DNA of 11,928 bases from Turicibacter sp. (GTDB lineage Bacteria > Bacillota > Bacilli > MOL361 > Turicibacteraceae): contig JAUMTV010000095.1 in the NCBI GenBank assembly GCA_030531025.1, positions 1-11,928 of the forward strand, in the 5' to 3' direction. Positions 6,752 through 11,928 of this stretch are shown piece after piece. The notes below the pieces were generated by a model that was given only the letters and a program-made list of their open reading frames with translations, ran no database searches and was not told the DNA's origin. Each line of letters begins with the position of its first letter. The stretch's first letter is position 1. Position numbers and translations under genes: made by a program.

Positions 6752-8596
6752 CTAACCCTCCAACTTCTCAGCTAATAAGTTTAGATTTTCTTTAGCACGG
6801 TTATAACGGTCAATCCCATAATTACCAAAGTCATCTCCACTTGCTTCTTTCACTTTTGTCCATAAACTCCATAAAAAATCTTGATAAATCTTATTGATTA
6901 AGACACGCGTTTTATATGACTCTTTTGGTTCTTGTTTAAAATAAGTTTTTAAAAACAATTCCTCTTCATCCGAATTGAATCCATTTTCCAAACAATGAGC
7001 AGCCACGTCCCACATCGGATCATTCATACCAGCATACTCCCAATCAATTAAGTAATACTGATCTTGTTCATCTTTAATAAAGTTTTCAGCCAACGTATCA
7101 TTATGACAAGGAGCTAGCTTTATTTCTAAGTTATCCATTAATTCTTTTAACTGTAAGACTTGCTGTTTAACTGATGGATAATCATCGTAATACTCCCCTT
7201 TTAATTCATTTAATAATTTTTCATATGATTCAATCTTTTCGTAAACGTTAAATTCATTTTCCATTTCACGCCCACATTGATGAAGTCGATTCAATAGTTG
7301 ACAAATCTTCTTCATTACATATGGTTTTTTCGCTCCTTCGGGACTTAGTGTTTGAGCATCCTCAATAAATTTCGAAATCTTAATTCCTGTTTGTTCATTA
7401 AAATAAATTAGATCCGCATCAACCCCAATTTCATGAGCAAAAGCAGCGTTTTTAATTTCGTCTACACGACTAATCATTTTCTCTGTTCCATTTCCAGGGA
7501 CACGTAAGACATAGTTTTTATCATCAATCATCACTTTATAGTTCTTATTCGTCATCCCACCAATAGCAGCAATCTGTTTGACTTGCTTAATGTCAACATT
7601 TAAGCACTCACTAACAAGCTCCTTTAAAGATTCTAAATGTAACATTTTTTCTTTTTTATGAATTCGTTTCATCAATTTTGACTGAACCAGCTCTAAATGT
7701 CGTTGATCATCAATTTCATGCCATAATAAACTATCCACTTTGTTATATCCTAATGTGTACGTATGTGCCACATCTAACATTAAATACTCGTAGTTTAAAT
7801 ATGGATTCTGATTATCTTGATAGAACTCCATCATTTTAGTGAAATATTCATAAGATAACTTACTGATTCCAATCATCTCTCCATCAATTCGATTGAGTTG
7901 AGCAATATCTTTGGAGATTTTAAATAAACGATGGTTTCGAATTTCAACAAATGCTTCATCACCTGAACCACTCTCAGCAGTAATTAAAACTGAATCTCGA
8001 TTATGATCTTCTATTAATTCTTTTAATCCTGCTGTCTCTACGACAATATCACTTTCAATTAATAAAAAATCTTCATTAAGATATGGCCCTACTTTAGCTA
8101 ATGAAGCCATTGTTCCTGTCCACTTGTAATCTTCATTGGATACGACTAATACCTGTTCTGGTAAAACCTCACGAAGTTTCTCAATATGATATCCACCAAC
8201 AACGATAATTTTTTCAATTTCTAAAAATTTTAATTGGTCAATCATTCGTTCAATTAATGTTTGTTCACCAAGCGATTGCAAGCATACAGGATCAACAAAT
8301 TGTTGATTACGACCCGCTGCTAAAATGACCGCTGTTTTTAAATTAGACTTCTCATCTATATGTAAGTCAATCACTGTTTCTTTTGATTTTTGAATCAGCT
8401 GCTCTAAAAATTCTAATCCTTTTGCAGTAATAAAATAACGGTGCTCTCTTCCCTTAATCTCTTTTTTAATGAATCCGTTCTGTTCAATATCTTCGATTAA
8501 AGCATTTACTTTCCCAAGTGATAAACTACATAAACTAGCTAATGTCCGTTGATTGATTCCCGGATTTTTATTAATCTTCATTAAAATTTCATTCAT
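6752..8596 (-). CDS. licA: HTH - nucleotidyltransferase-like - choline kinase (LicA) fusion
   Basis: This 614-residue protein has three parts. Residues 1-70 form a winged helix-turn-helix with a MarR-like look (NQRTLASLCSLSLGKVNALIEDIEQNGFI, then a REHRYFIT wing). Residues 87 to about 305 form a nucleotidyltransferase-like domain that begins AVILAAG, but the glycine-rich loop has become GRNQQF and the lysine of the TPK motif is missing (PVCLQSLG). An acid at the metal position (ESDI, D183) remains. Residues about 318-614 form a choline kinase/APH-fold domain with the GGMTNKNYKV nucleotide loop (346-355), the Brenner motif HNDTLAENF (498-506, catalytic D500, N505) and IDWEYAG (metal ligand D518). 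The kinase should phosphorylate choline. Pneumococcal LicA is only about 290 residues, so the first 310 are extra. The gene is first in the lic operon. The HTH may make it a self- or choline-responsive regulator, which is inference. Confidence 0.88.
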   Translation of the reverse strand: MNEILMKINKNPGINQRTLASLCSLSLGKVNALIEDIEQNGFIKKEIKGREHRYFITAKGLEFLEQLIQKSKETVIDLHIDEKSNLKTAVILAAGRNQQFVDPVCLQSLGEQTLIERMIDQLKFLEIEKIIVVGGYHIEKLREVLPEQVLVVSNEDYKWTGTMASLAKVGPYLNEDFLLIESDIVVETAGLKELIEDHNRDSVLITAESGSGDEAFVEIRNHRLFKISKDIAQLNRIDGEMIGISKLSYEYFTKMMEFYQDNQNPYLNYEYLMLDVAHTYTLGYNKVDSLLWHEIDDQRHLELVQSKLMKRIHKKEKMLHLESLKELVSECLNVDIKQVKQIAAIGGMTNKNYKVMIDDKNYVLRVPGNGTEKMISRVDEIKNAAFAHEIGVDADLIYFNEQTGIKISKFIEDAQTLSPEGAKKPYVMKKICQLLNRLHQCGREMENEFNVYEKIESYEKLLNELKGEYYDDYPSVKQQVLQLKELMDNLEIKLAPCHNDTLAENFIKDEQDQYYLIDWEYAGMNDPMWDVAAHCLENGFNSDEEELFLKTYFKQEPKESYKTRVLINKIYQDFLWSLWTKVKEASGDDFGNYGIDRYNRAKENLNLLAEKLEG

Positions 8597-8614
8597 TTAA
8601 CTCACAACCTTTAT

Positions 8615-8629
8615 GTTCATTTTTTGAAC
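8615..8629. promoter_or_regulatory. Inverted repeat upstream of licA, possible operator
   Basis: GTTCA (8615-8619) and TGAAC (8625-8629) form a dyad around five T, extendable by further imperfect pairs. It lies 19 bases before the licA ATG and just downstream of a candidate promoter. Since the encoded protein carries a DNA-binding wing-helix, this dyad is a natural candidate for an autoregulatory operator. No direct evidence is available. Confidence 0.35.
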
Positions 8630-8643
8630 GTTATATAAAAGAT

Positions 8644-8672
8644 ATCTTATCCTATTAAATAACTAAATACAA
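8644..8672 (-). promoter_or_regulatory. Candidate promoter of the lic operon
   Basis: On the minus strand TTGTAT (8667-8672) and TAAGAT (8644-8649) are separated by 17 bases. Each box is only a partial match to the consensus (3/6 and 4/6). The -10 overlaps a perfect palindrome, AAGATATCTT (8639-8648). Transcription would start near 8637, which puts the GTTCA/TGAAC dyad in the early leader. Confidence 0.3.
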
Positions 8673-8812
8673 GTAAAATTCTACATTATCTTATTAATAC
8701 GATAAAAAAACTTAAGATAGAAAAAGGGATATGTTAAAAAAATAGTGTCGATTGTTGTTATGTATGATAAAATTATTAAATGTATACAGTAGGAGAAGAT
8801 TGGAGTGTAGAG

Positions 8813-9493
8813 ATGAAAACATTAATCATAATACCCGCTTACAACGAAGAAGAAAATATTGAGCGCGTCGTAAACATGCTTGTTACATCTTATCCACAAT
8901 ATGATTATGTTGTTGTTAATGATTGTTCAAAAGATAATACAAAATTCATCTGTGAAAAAAACAACTATAACTTTATAGATTTACCTGTCAATTTAGGTCT
9001 CGCAGGAGCTGTTCAAGCAGGTTACAAATATGCTTATCATCATAATTACGATATCGCTATTCAATATGATGGAGATGGACAACATCGCCCAGAATATATC
9101 GAAGATTTAGTGCACTGTATTGAAAGTGGAGCTGATATCGTTATAGGTTCTCGCTTTGTTAATTCAAAAAAACCATGGAATGCCCGTATGATTGGTTCTC
9201 GAATTATTACCTTTGTAACAAGGCTTACTACAGGTGTTGAAGTTAAGGATCCAACGAGCGGAATGCGTGCTATTAGTAATAAACTAATTAAAGAATTTGC
9301 TTTTAATATGAACTATCCACCAGAGCCAGATACAATTGCCTACCAACTAAAAAAAGGTGCTGTGATTAAAGAAGTTCACGTTGAAATGGATGAGCGTATT
9401 GCAGGTGAAAGTTATTTAAATATTACAAATAGTATTAAATATATGTCGAGAATGTTAATCAGCATTTTATTCATTCAAAACTTTAGAAAGTAG
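8813..9493 (+). CDS. Family 2 glycosyltransferase, DPM1/GtrB-like
   Basis: This 226-residue GT-A-fold enzyme shows PAYNEE (8-13), VVVNDCSKDNT (33-43), NLGLAGAVQAGY (60-71) and the metal-binding DGDGQH (86-91), followed by ADIVIGSRF and DPTSGMR. These are the marks of polyprenyl-phosphate mannosyl/glucosyltransferases, which move a sugar from a nucleotide donor onto undecaprenyl phosphate at the cytoplasmic membrane face. Unlike GtrB it lacks two C-terminal membrane helices; it ends in a short amphipathic stretch. The start at 8813 is chosen because GGAG lies seven bases before it; an in-frame ATG at 8780 has no ribosome-binding site and would put 11 residues before the usual family N-terminus. 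It is followed after nine bases by a DUF2304 membrane protein, a frequent partner that may anchor it. It is divergent from the lic operon. The exact sugar cannot be read from the sequence. Confidence 0.85.
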   Translation: MKTLIIIPAYNEEENIERVVNMLVTSYPQYDYVVVNDCSKDNTKFICEKNNYNFIDLPVNLGLAGAVQAGYKYAYHHNYDIAIQYDGDGQHRPEYIEDLVHCIESGADIVIGSRFVNSKKPWNARMIGSRIITFVTRLTTGVEVKDPTSGMRAISNKLIKEFAFNMNYPPEPDTIAYQLKKGAVIKEVHVEMDERIAGESYLNITNSIKYMSRMLISILFIQNFRK

Positions 9494-9502
9494 TGATTTA
9501 GT

Positions 9503-9871
9503 GTGTTTCTTTTTAACGGAATAATTAAATTTCAATTACAACTTATCCTGATTATTGGTTGTATTTTTACTTACTGGTACATTATTCGTAAAGTAAGAAA
9601 ATCTAATGTGCGTATTGATGATATCATCGTCTGGATTATTGGAATTTGTATTTTCTTAATCTGTAGTATTTTCCCACAAATTCCATATGTAATCTCTAAT
9701 TTACTTGGATTTGAATCTCCAGCTAATTCAATATTCTTCATCGTTATATTCTTTATGTTTATCATGATCTTTTTATTAACGATTCGCGTTAGTCAATTAC
9801 AAGAGAAAATTAAAGAATTAACTCATCAAATCGCATTAGTAGATAAAGACCATGATGATTCAAAAGAATAA
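9503..9871 (+). CDS. DUF2304-type small membrane protein
   Basis: This 122-residue protein has three hydrophobic segments (about 8-28, 40-62 and 76-97) and a charged C-terminal stretch (SQLQEKIKELTHQIALV) that could form a short coiled coil. The order of segments, the SIFPQIPYVISNLLGFESPANSIFF region and the final helix match the DUF2304 family, which is often encoded right after GT2 glycosyltransferases. It is inferred to hold or assist the upstream enzyme at the membrane. The start is a GTG with only a weak ribosome-binding site, nine bases after the upstream stop; no ATG is available before the first membrane segment, and an in-frame TGA lies just upstream. The stop codon falls within three bases of a hairpin that appears to be the end of an inserted IS element, so the tail of the protein may lie at the insertion boundary. 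Confidence 0.75.
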   Translation: MFLFNGIIKFQLQLILIIGCIFTYWYIIRKVRKSNVRIDDIIVWIIGICIFLICSIFPQIPYVISNLLGFESPANSIFFIVIFFMFIMIFLLTIRVSQLQEKIKELTHQIALVDKDHDDSKE

Positions 9872-9873
9872 AA

Positions 9874-9900
9874 AAAACCACCAGTAGAACTGGTGGTTTT
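9874..9900 (+). terminator. IS right-end hairpin, acting as terminator of the GT2-DUF2304 unit
   Basis: A perfect 12-bp stem (9874-9885 with 9889-9900) with a three-base loop and four T on the plus strand; on the minus strand it runs into eight T. It starts three bases after the DUF2304 stop. It matches the left-end hairpin at 10574-10596 in its GAAAACCACC/GGTGGTT arms, so it is probably the right end recognised by the transposase and may serve as terminator as well. Confidence 0.7.
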
Positions 9901-9930
9901 CTCTGCGGCTGAAAGCCTCTATTACCGGCC

Positions 9931-9945
9931 AGGGCCAAAGGCCCT
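9931..9945. repeat. GC-rich palindrome in the right part of the IS
   Basis: AGGGCC-AAA-GGCCCT is a perfect 6-bp stem with a three-base loop. Other small stems flank it: GGCT/AGCC at 9907-9917 and GATCCT/AGGATC at 9982-9996, the latter right after the tnpA stop. They may stop tnpA transcription or take part in end recognition. Confidence 0.6.
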
Positions 9946-9998
9946 CTGAATGGTTTCCCTCTTGCACCACTTTTACACACTGATCCTAAAAGGATCTC

Positions 9999-10469
9999 TT
10001 ACTTTTTCTTTGGATTTTTTTGACCAGTAAACGGATCATATTCTTCAACTAAAGTTAACTGATCTGCTAAATAGTCTTCTCGAAGTTGATTTTTGATATA
10101 TTGTTGTATTTTCTGCCTATTTCTCCCTACTCTATCTACATAATATCCTCGACACCAAAACTTTCGATTACCATATCGATACTTCAAATGGGCATGTCGA
10201 TCAAATATCATTAGACTACTTTTTCCTTTCAAGTATCCCATAAATGCTGATACACTTAATTTAGGTGGAATACTGACTAACATATGAATGTGATCTCGAC
10301 AGGCATTGGCTTCAATTATTTCAACATCTTTTCTTTCACATAACTCTCTAATAATTTGTCCAATACTCACTTTATATTTTCCATCAATCGCTTGTCTTCT
10401 ATATTTCAGCGCAAATACGATTTGATATTTACAATTCCATGTGGTATATGCTAAGCTGTTCTTATCCTT
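9999..10469 (-). pseudogene. tnpA: IS200-type Y1 transposase TnpA, start codon replaced by AAG
   Basis: The frame encodes 156 residues, the full length of an IS200-type TnpA. Counting from the expected start, it shows the first strand WNCKYQIVFALKYRR (11-25), the HUH metal site in RDHIHML (H60, H62), GYLKGKSS, GNRKFWCRGYYVDRVG (100-115) and the catalytic tyrosine in QQYIKNQ (Y124). All chemistry residues are present. The expected initiator before DKNSLAY is AAG (10467-10469) instead of ATG. No ATG, GTG or TTG exists in frame between an upstream TGA and a GTG at 10368-10370; starting at that GTG removes the first beta strand of the fold. The ribosome-binding site is also buried in a hairpin. 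The copy is therefore probably silent or very weakly translated, unless a rare start or a frameshift from a tiny leader frame is used. Confidence 0.8.
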
Positions 10470-10478
10470 CCTGGATAC

Positions 10479-10538
10479 ACCTCCTCATGTTTTGATCAAG
10501 TGGTCGGGAAACCTTTTTTATCTTTAACATGAGGAGGT
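10479..10538. promoter_or_regulatory. Hairpin burying the tnpA ribosome-binding site; plus-strand terminator
   Basis: A perfect 13-bp inverted repeat (10479-10491 with 10526-10538, core AACATGAGGAGGT). On the minus strand the second arm contains GAGGAGG, the tnpA Shine-Dalgarno sequence, so the transcript would fold it away. On the plus strand the same stem is followed by seven T (10538-10544) and would stop transcription entering from the DUF2304 side. Ribosome-site sequestration in the 5' leader is known for IS200. Confidence 0.75.
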
Positions 10539-10573
10539 TTTTTTATTTGAATACCACGCTAAAAGCTTTTTAG

Positions 10574-10596
10574 AACCACCTGCATAGCAGGTGGTT
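10574..10596. repeat. IS left-end hairpin
   Basis: AACCACCTGC-ATA-GCAGGTGGTT, a perfect 10-bp stem with a three-base loop, upstream of tnpA. It resembles the hairpin at 9874-9900, as expected for the two ends that TnpA binds. Confidence 0.7.
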
Positions 10597-10610
10597 TTCA
10601 TTTATACAAC

Positions 10611-10649
10611 AAAAAGCAGTAGTCTCCAACTGAGACTACTGCTTTTTTT
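10611..10649. terminator. Strong bidirectional terminator
   Basis: A perfect 16-bp stem (10611-10626 with 10632-10647, core GCAGTAGTCTC/GAGACTACTGC) with a five-base loop. Seven T follow on the plus strand (10643-10649) and five on the minus strand. It terminates the acetyltransferase pseudogene on the minus strand and, before the IS arrived, probably also the GT2-DUF2304 unit on the plus strand. Confidence 0.85.
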
Positions 10650-10748
10650 ACATTCTATCCTAAATTAATATAATTATTTAAAATAATATCATCAACTTAT
10701 AAACATATTAAACAAATAAATTTATACTACCCGTTACATAACTAACTA

Positions 10749-11266
10749 TTAACTATTTATGGGCAAATGTTTATTGTATCCTACGACAGTTGTATTAGCA
10801 GGTACATCCTTTGTAACAACAGCATTGGCACCAATAGTACAATTTTCACCAATAACAACATCTCCTAAAATCTTAGCGCCTGCTCCAATAATTGTATTTT
10901 TACCAACAATTTGTTGGCATGGAATCCCACGGCGAGTTTCTGAATCAAATCTTAGAGCTCCAAATGTAACATTTTGATGAATAATTACACCATCTGCTAA
11001 TTTAGCACCTCCACCAATAATAATCCCAGTTGGATGCCTAAAAATAATATTGCCTAATTCACTCGTCCTACAATCTCACATGCATATTTTACTTGAATTT
11101 CACGCCCTTTCAAATTAGAAAGGACCATATAAAATTTATTTAATAGTTTCACATGCTTATATTTAAGTGATAAGTCATAATATCTCCTTTGAACTCTTAC
11201 ATCACGTAATAATTGCTCGCTACGTGTATAAAGTAAATTTCTATATAACTCTACTGGATTTAACAT
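10749..11266 (-). pseudogene. Frameshifted serine-acetyltransferase-like hexapeptide acetyltransferase
   Basis: The first part (ATG at 11264-11266) encodes MLNPVELYRNLLYTRSEQ and continues to KYACEIVGR, then hits a TAG at 11052-11054. The neighbouring frame goes on without a gap: TSELGNIIFRHPTGIIIGGG, IIHQNVTFGAL, then the repeats VGKNTIIGAGAKILGDVVIGENCTIGANAVVTKDVP, and ends at TAA 10749-10751. The left-handed beta-helix pattern and the HPTGIIIGG motif place it with CysE/EpsC-like O-acetyltransferases of surface-polysaccharide clusters, which use acetyl-CoA. One missing base near 11055-11065 explains the break; restoring it gives about 172 residues, a normal family length. Both halves look undecayed, so the loss is recent or a sequencing error. 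No slippery heptamer is present. Its substrate is probably a glycan or an amino sugar rather than serine, judged from the neuC neighbour. Confidence 0.8.
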
Positions 11267-11412
11267 AATAATTCATTCACTCTCCACAAGTATATTTTTT
11301 TATCTGTGTTAGACAATGTTATCGATAATAAAGTAGATTGTATCAACGATGATTGGATTAAATAAGTCGGAAATTCTTTAAACTCAAAGATACACTGATT
11401 TAACTTCAACAT
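11260..11412 (-). CDS. Short open frame between neuC and the acetyltransferase, doubtful
   Basis: A minus-strand frame reads MLKLNQCIFEFKEF and runs for 50 codons to DKKIYLWRVNELLC, with its TAA overlapping the acetyltransferase ATG. Upstream it stays open for about ten codons more, back to the neuC stop. There is no ribosome-binding site before the ATG and I recognise no family. It may be the remnant of a gene tail or a chance frame in AT-rich DNA. Confidence 0.2.
   Translation of the reverse strand: MLKLNQCIFEFKEFPTYLIQSSLIQSTLLSITLSNTDKKIYLWRVNELLC
11318..11346 (-). promoter_or_regulatory. Candidate promoter of the acetyltransferase gene
   Basis: On the minus strand TTGATA (11341-11346, 5/6 to consensus) is followed after 17 bases by GATAAC (11318-11323, 4/6). 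Transcription would begin near 11311, about 45 bases before the ATG. Confidence 0.4.
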
Positions 11413-11435
11413 CGTCGTATAACAAAGTCTATTTT

Positions 11436-11928
11436 TTAAAAGTCAATGTCGTTAAATCGTTTTTGAATTTCGGTTGTCCAAACCGTTGAATTGTTGAGAA
11501 TGTCTATGAATTTTTCATCACTTTTTCCGTCTCCAAAATATGAGGCGCAATGCGGATGAGTTTGAAGCGCGGCTTGAATAGAAGCTAAAATTTGAGAAGT
11601 ATCTTCGTCACAGTGAAGAATATTGATTGTCTCTTCACTATAGCGACCACTTTGACGGCACCCTAAGTCGATGGCCATTTTTCCATAAACACAGGCTTCA
11701 CGAATTCCCGAGCTTGAATTCCCAATAATGAAGTCACAGTTTTTTAGTAACGTTAAGAAATATTCAAAACGCATTGATGGATAAACTAAGAAGTTTGGAT
11801 TATTTTCAAATCGTCTGTATTCTTTTAAAATGACGTCACTTCCATGATCATTATTTGGATAAATCACAACATATTGTCTACCTGATTCAATGACGGCATC
11901 GACGACATTTTTAATATTAGATGGTAAT
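11436..11928 (-). CDS. neuC: UDP-N-acetylglucosamine 2-epimerase (hydrolysing), C-terminal part
   Basis: The frame enters from the right edge (LPSNIKNVVDAVIESGRQYVV) and ends at TAA 11436-11438, giving about 163 residues of a protein usually near 380. Marks of the NeuC/NnaA family are VIYPNNDHGSDVI, then YPSMRFEYFLTLLKNCDFIIGNSS, SGIREACVYG and DLGCRQSGR. These form the second Rossmann half of the GT-B-like fold, which holds the UDP. The enzyme opens UDP-GlcNAc (or a diacetyl-bacillosamine derivative in legionaminic-acid pathways) to free ManNAc-type sugar, the first dedicated step to a nonulosonic acid. Whether this one serves sialic or legionaminic acid cannot be told here. The coding sequence has no break. 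No clear terminator follows it. Confidence 0.88.
   Translation of the reverse strand, partial: LPSNIKNVVDAVIESGRQYVVIYPNNDHGSDVILKEYRRFENNPNFLVYPSMRFEYFLTLLKNCDFIIGNSSSGIREACVYGKMAIDLGCRQSGRYSEETINILHCDEDTSQILASIQAALQTHPHCASYFGDGKSDEKFIDILNNSTVWTTEIQKRFNDIDF

Larger units (their letters stand above)
9872..10610 (-). mobile_element. IS200/IS605-family insertion sequence (tnpA only)
   Basis: The element of roughly 735 bp contains a Y1-transposase frame on the minus strand and no accessory TnpB. Related hairpins mark its ends: ACCACCTGC-TAT-GCAGGTGGT on the left (10574-10596) and ACCACCAGT-TCT-ACTGGTGGT on the right (9874-9900), both preceded by GAAA when read on the minus strand. The family uses such subterminal hairpins instead of terminal inverted repeats and makes no target duplication, so the exact tips cannot be fixed from one copy; the ends given are approximate to about ten bases. 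The right part also holds GC-rich palindromes foreign to the AT-rich surroundings. It lies between two convergent chromosomal units. Confidence 0.85.

Noticed and set aside
8780..8812. Upstream ATG at 8780 as start of the glycosyltransferase
   Set aside because: No ribosome-binding site precedes it; the family begins directly at the strand IIIPAYNEE, which fits the ATG at 8813.
9571..9765. Minus-strand frame opposite the DUF2304 gene
   Set aside because: It is the mirror of a hydrophobic coding region and has no start signals.
10759..10977. Plus-strand frame of 72 codons
   Set aside because: It is antisense to the beta-helix part of the broken acetyltransferase, whose hexapeptide pattern on the minus strand is unmistakable.
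11050..11070. Programmed -1 frameshift in the acetyltransferase
   Set aside because: No X-XXY-YYZ heptamer or downstream stem is visible, and the family does not use frameshifting.

Overview
The window is AT-rich DNA with Shine-Dalgarno-led genes and many hairpin-plus-T-run terminators, typical of a low-GC Bacillota (Firmicutes) chromosome. The lic-type choline genes next to a choline-binding cell-wall enzyme point to a bacterium that decorates its surface polymers with phosphocholine. A host-associated Turicibacter- or Erysipelotrichia-like organism would fit, but this is an inference from gene content and not a proven assignment.

Layout. Bases 1-92 hold the possible start of a gene leaving the left edge on the minus strand, followed by a strong hairpin terminator and about 290 bases with no convincing gene. 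From 567 to 8596 every gene is on the minus strand. They are, in the order they are read: a three-gene lic operon (HTH-nucleotidyltransferase-choline kinase fusion, LicB-like transporter, LicC cytidylyltransferase); a secreted M23/LytM peptidase with a long array of choline-binding repeats; and a large polytopic membrane protein that resembles GT-C-type glycosyltransferases. Each of the three units has its own terminator. Divergent to the lic operon, on the plus strand, is a two-gene unit: a DPM1-like family 2 glycosyltransferase and a small DUF2304-type membrane protein.

Between about 9872 and 10610 lies an IS200/IS605-family element. It has a tnpA on the minus strand, related hairpins at both ends and a hairpin that buries the tnpA ribosome-binding site. 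Its transposase reading frame is complete except that the expected ATG is AAG. The element sits between the DUF2304 gene and a strong bidirectional terminator that probably once served both convergent units. Beyond it, on the minus strand, are a hexapeptide-repeat acetyltransferase broken by one frameshift and the C-terminal part of a NeuC-type UDP-GlcNAc 2-epimerase that runs off the right edge.

How the genes fit together. The lic genes would import choline, phosphorylate it and activate it to CDP-choline. The choline-binding peptidase would dock on the resulting phosphocholine-bearing teichoic acid or glycan. The glycosyltransferase, membrane proteins, acetyltransferase and NeuC look like surface-polysaccharide genes, so the whole window reads as a cell-envelope decoration region with recent wear (IS insertion, frameshift, repeat expansion). 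No LicD phosphocholine transferase is present in the window.
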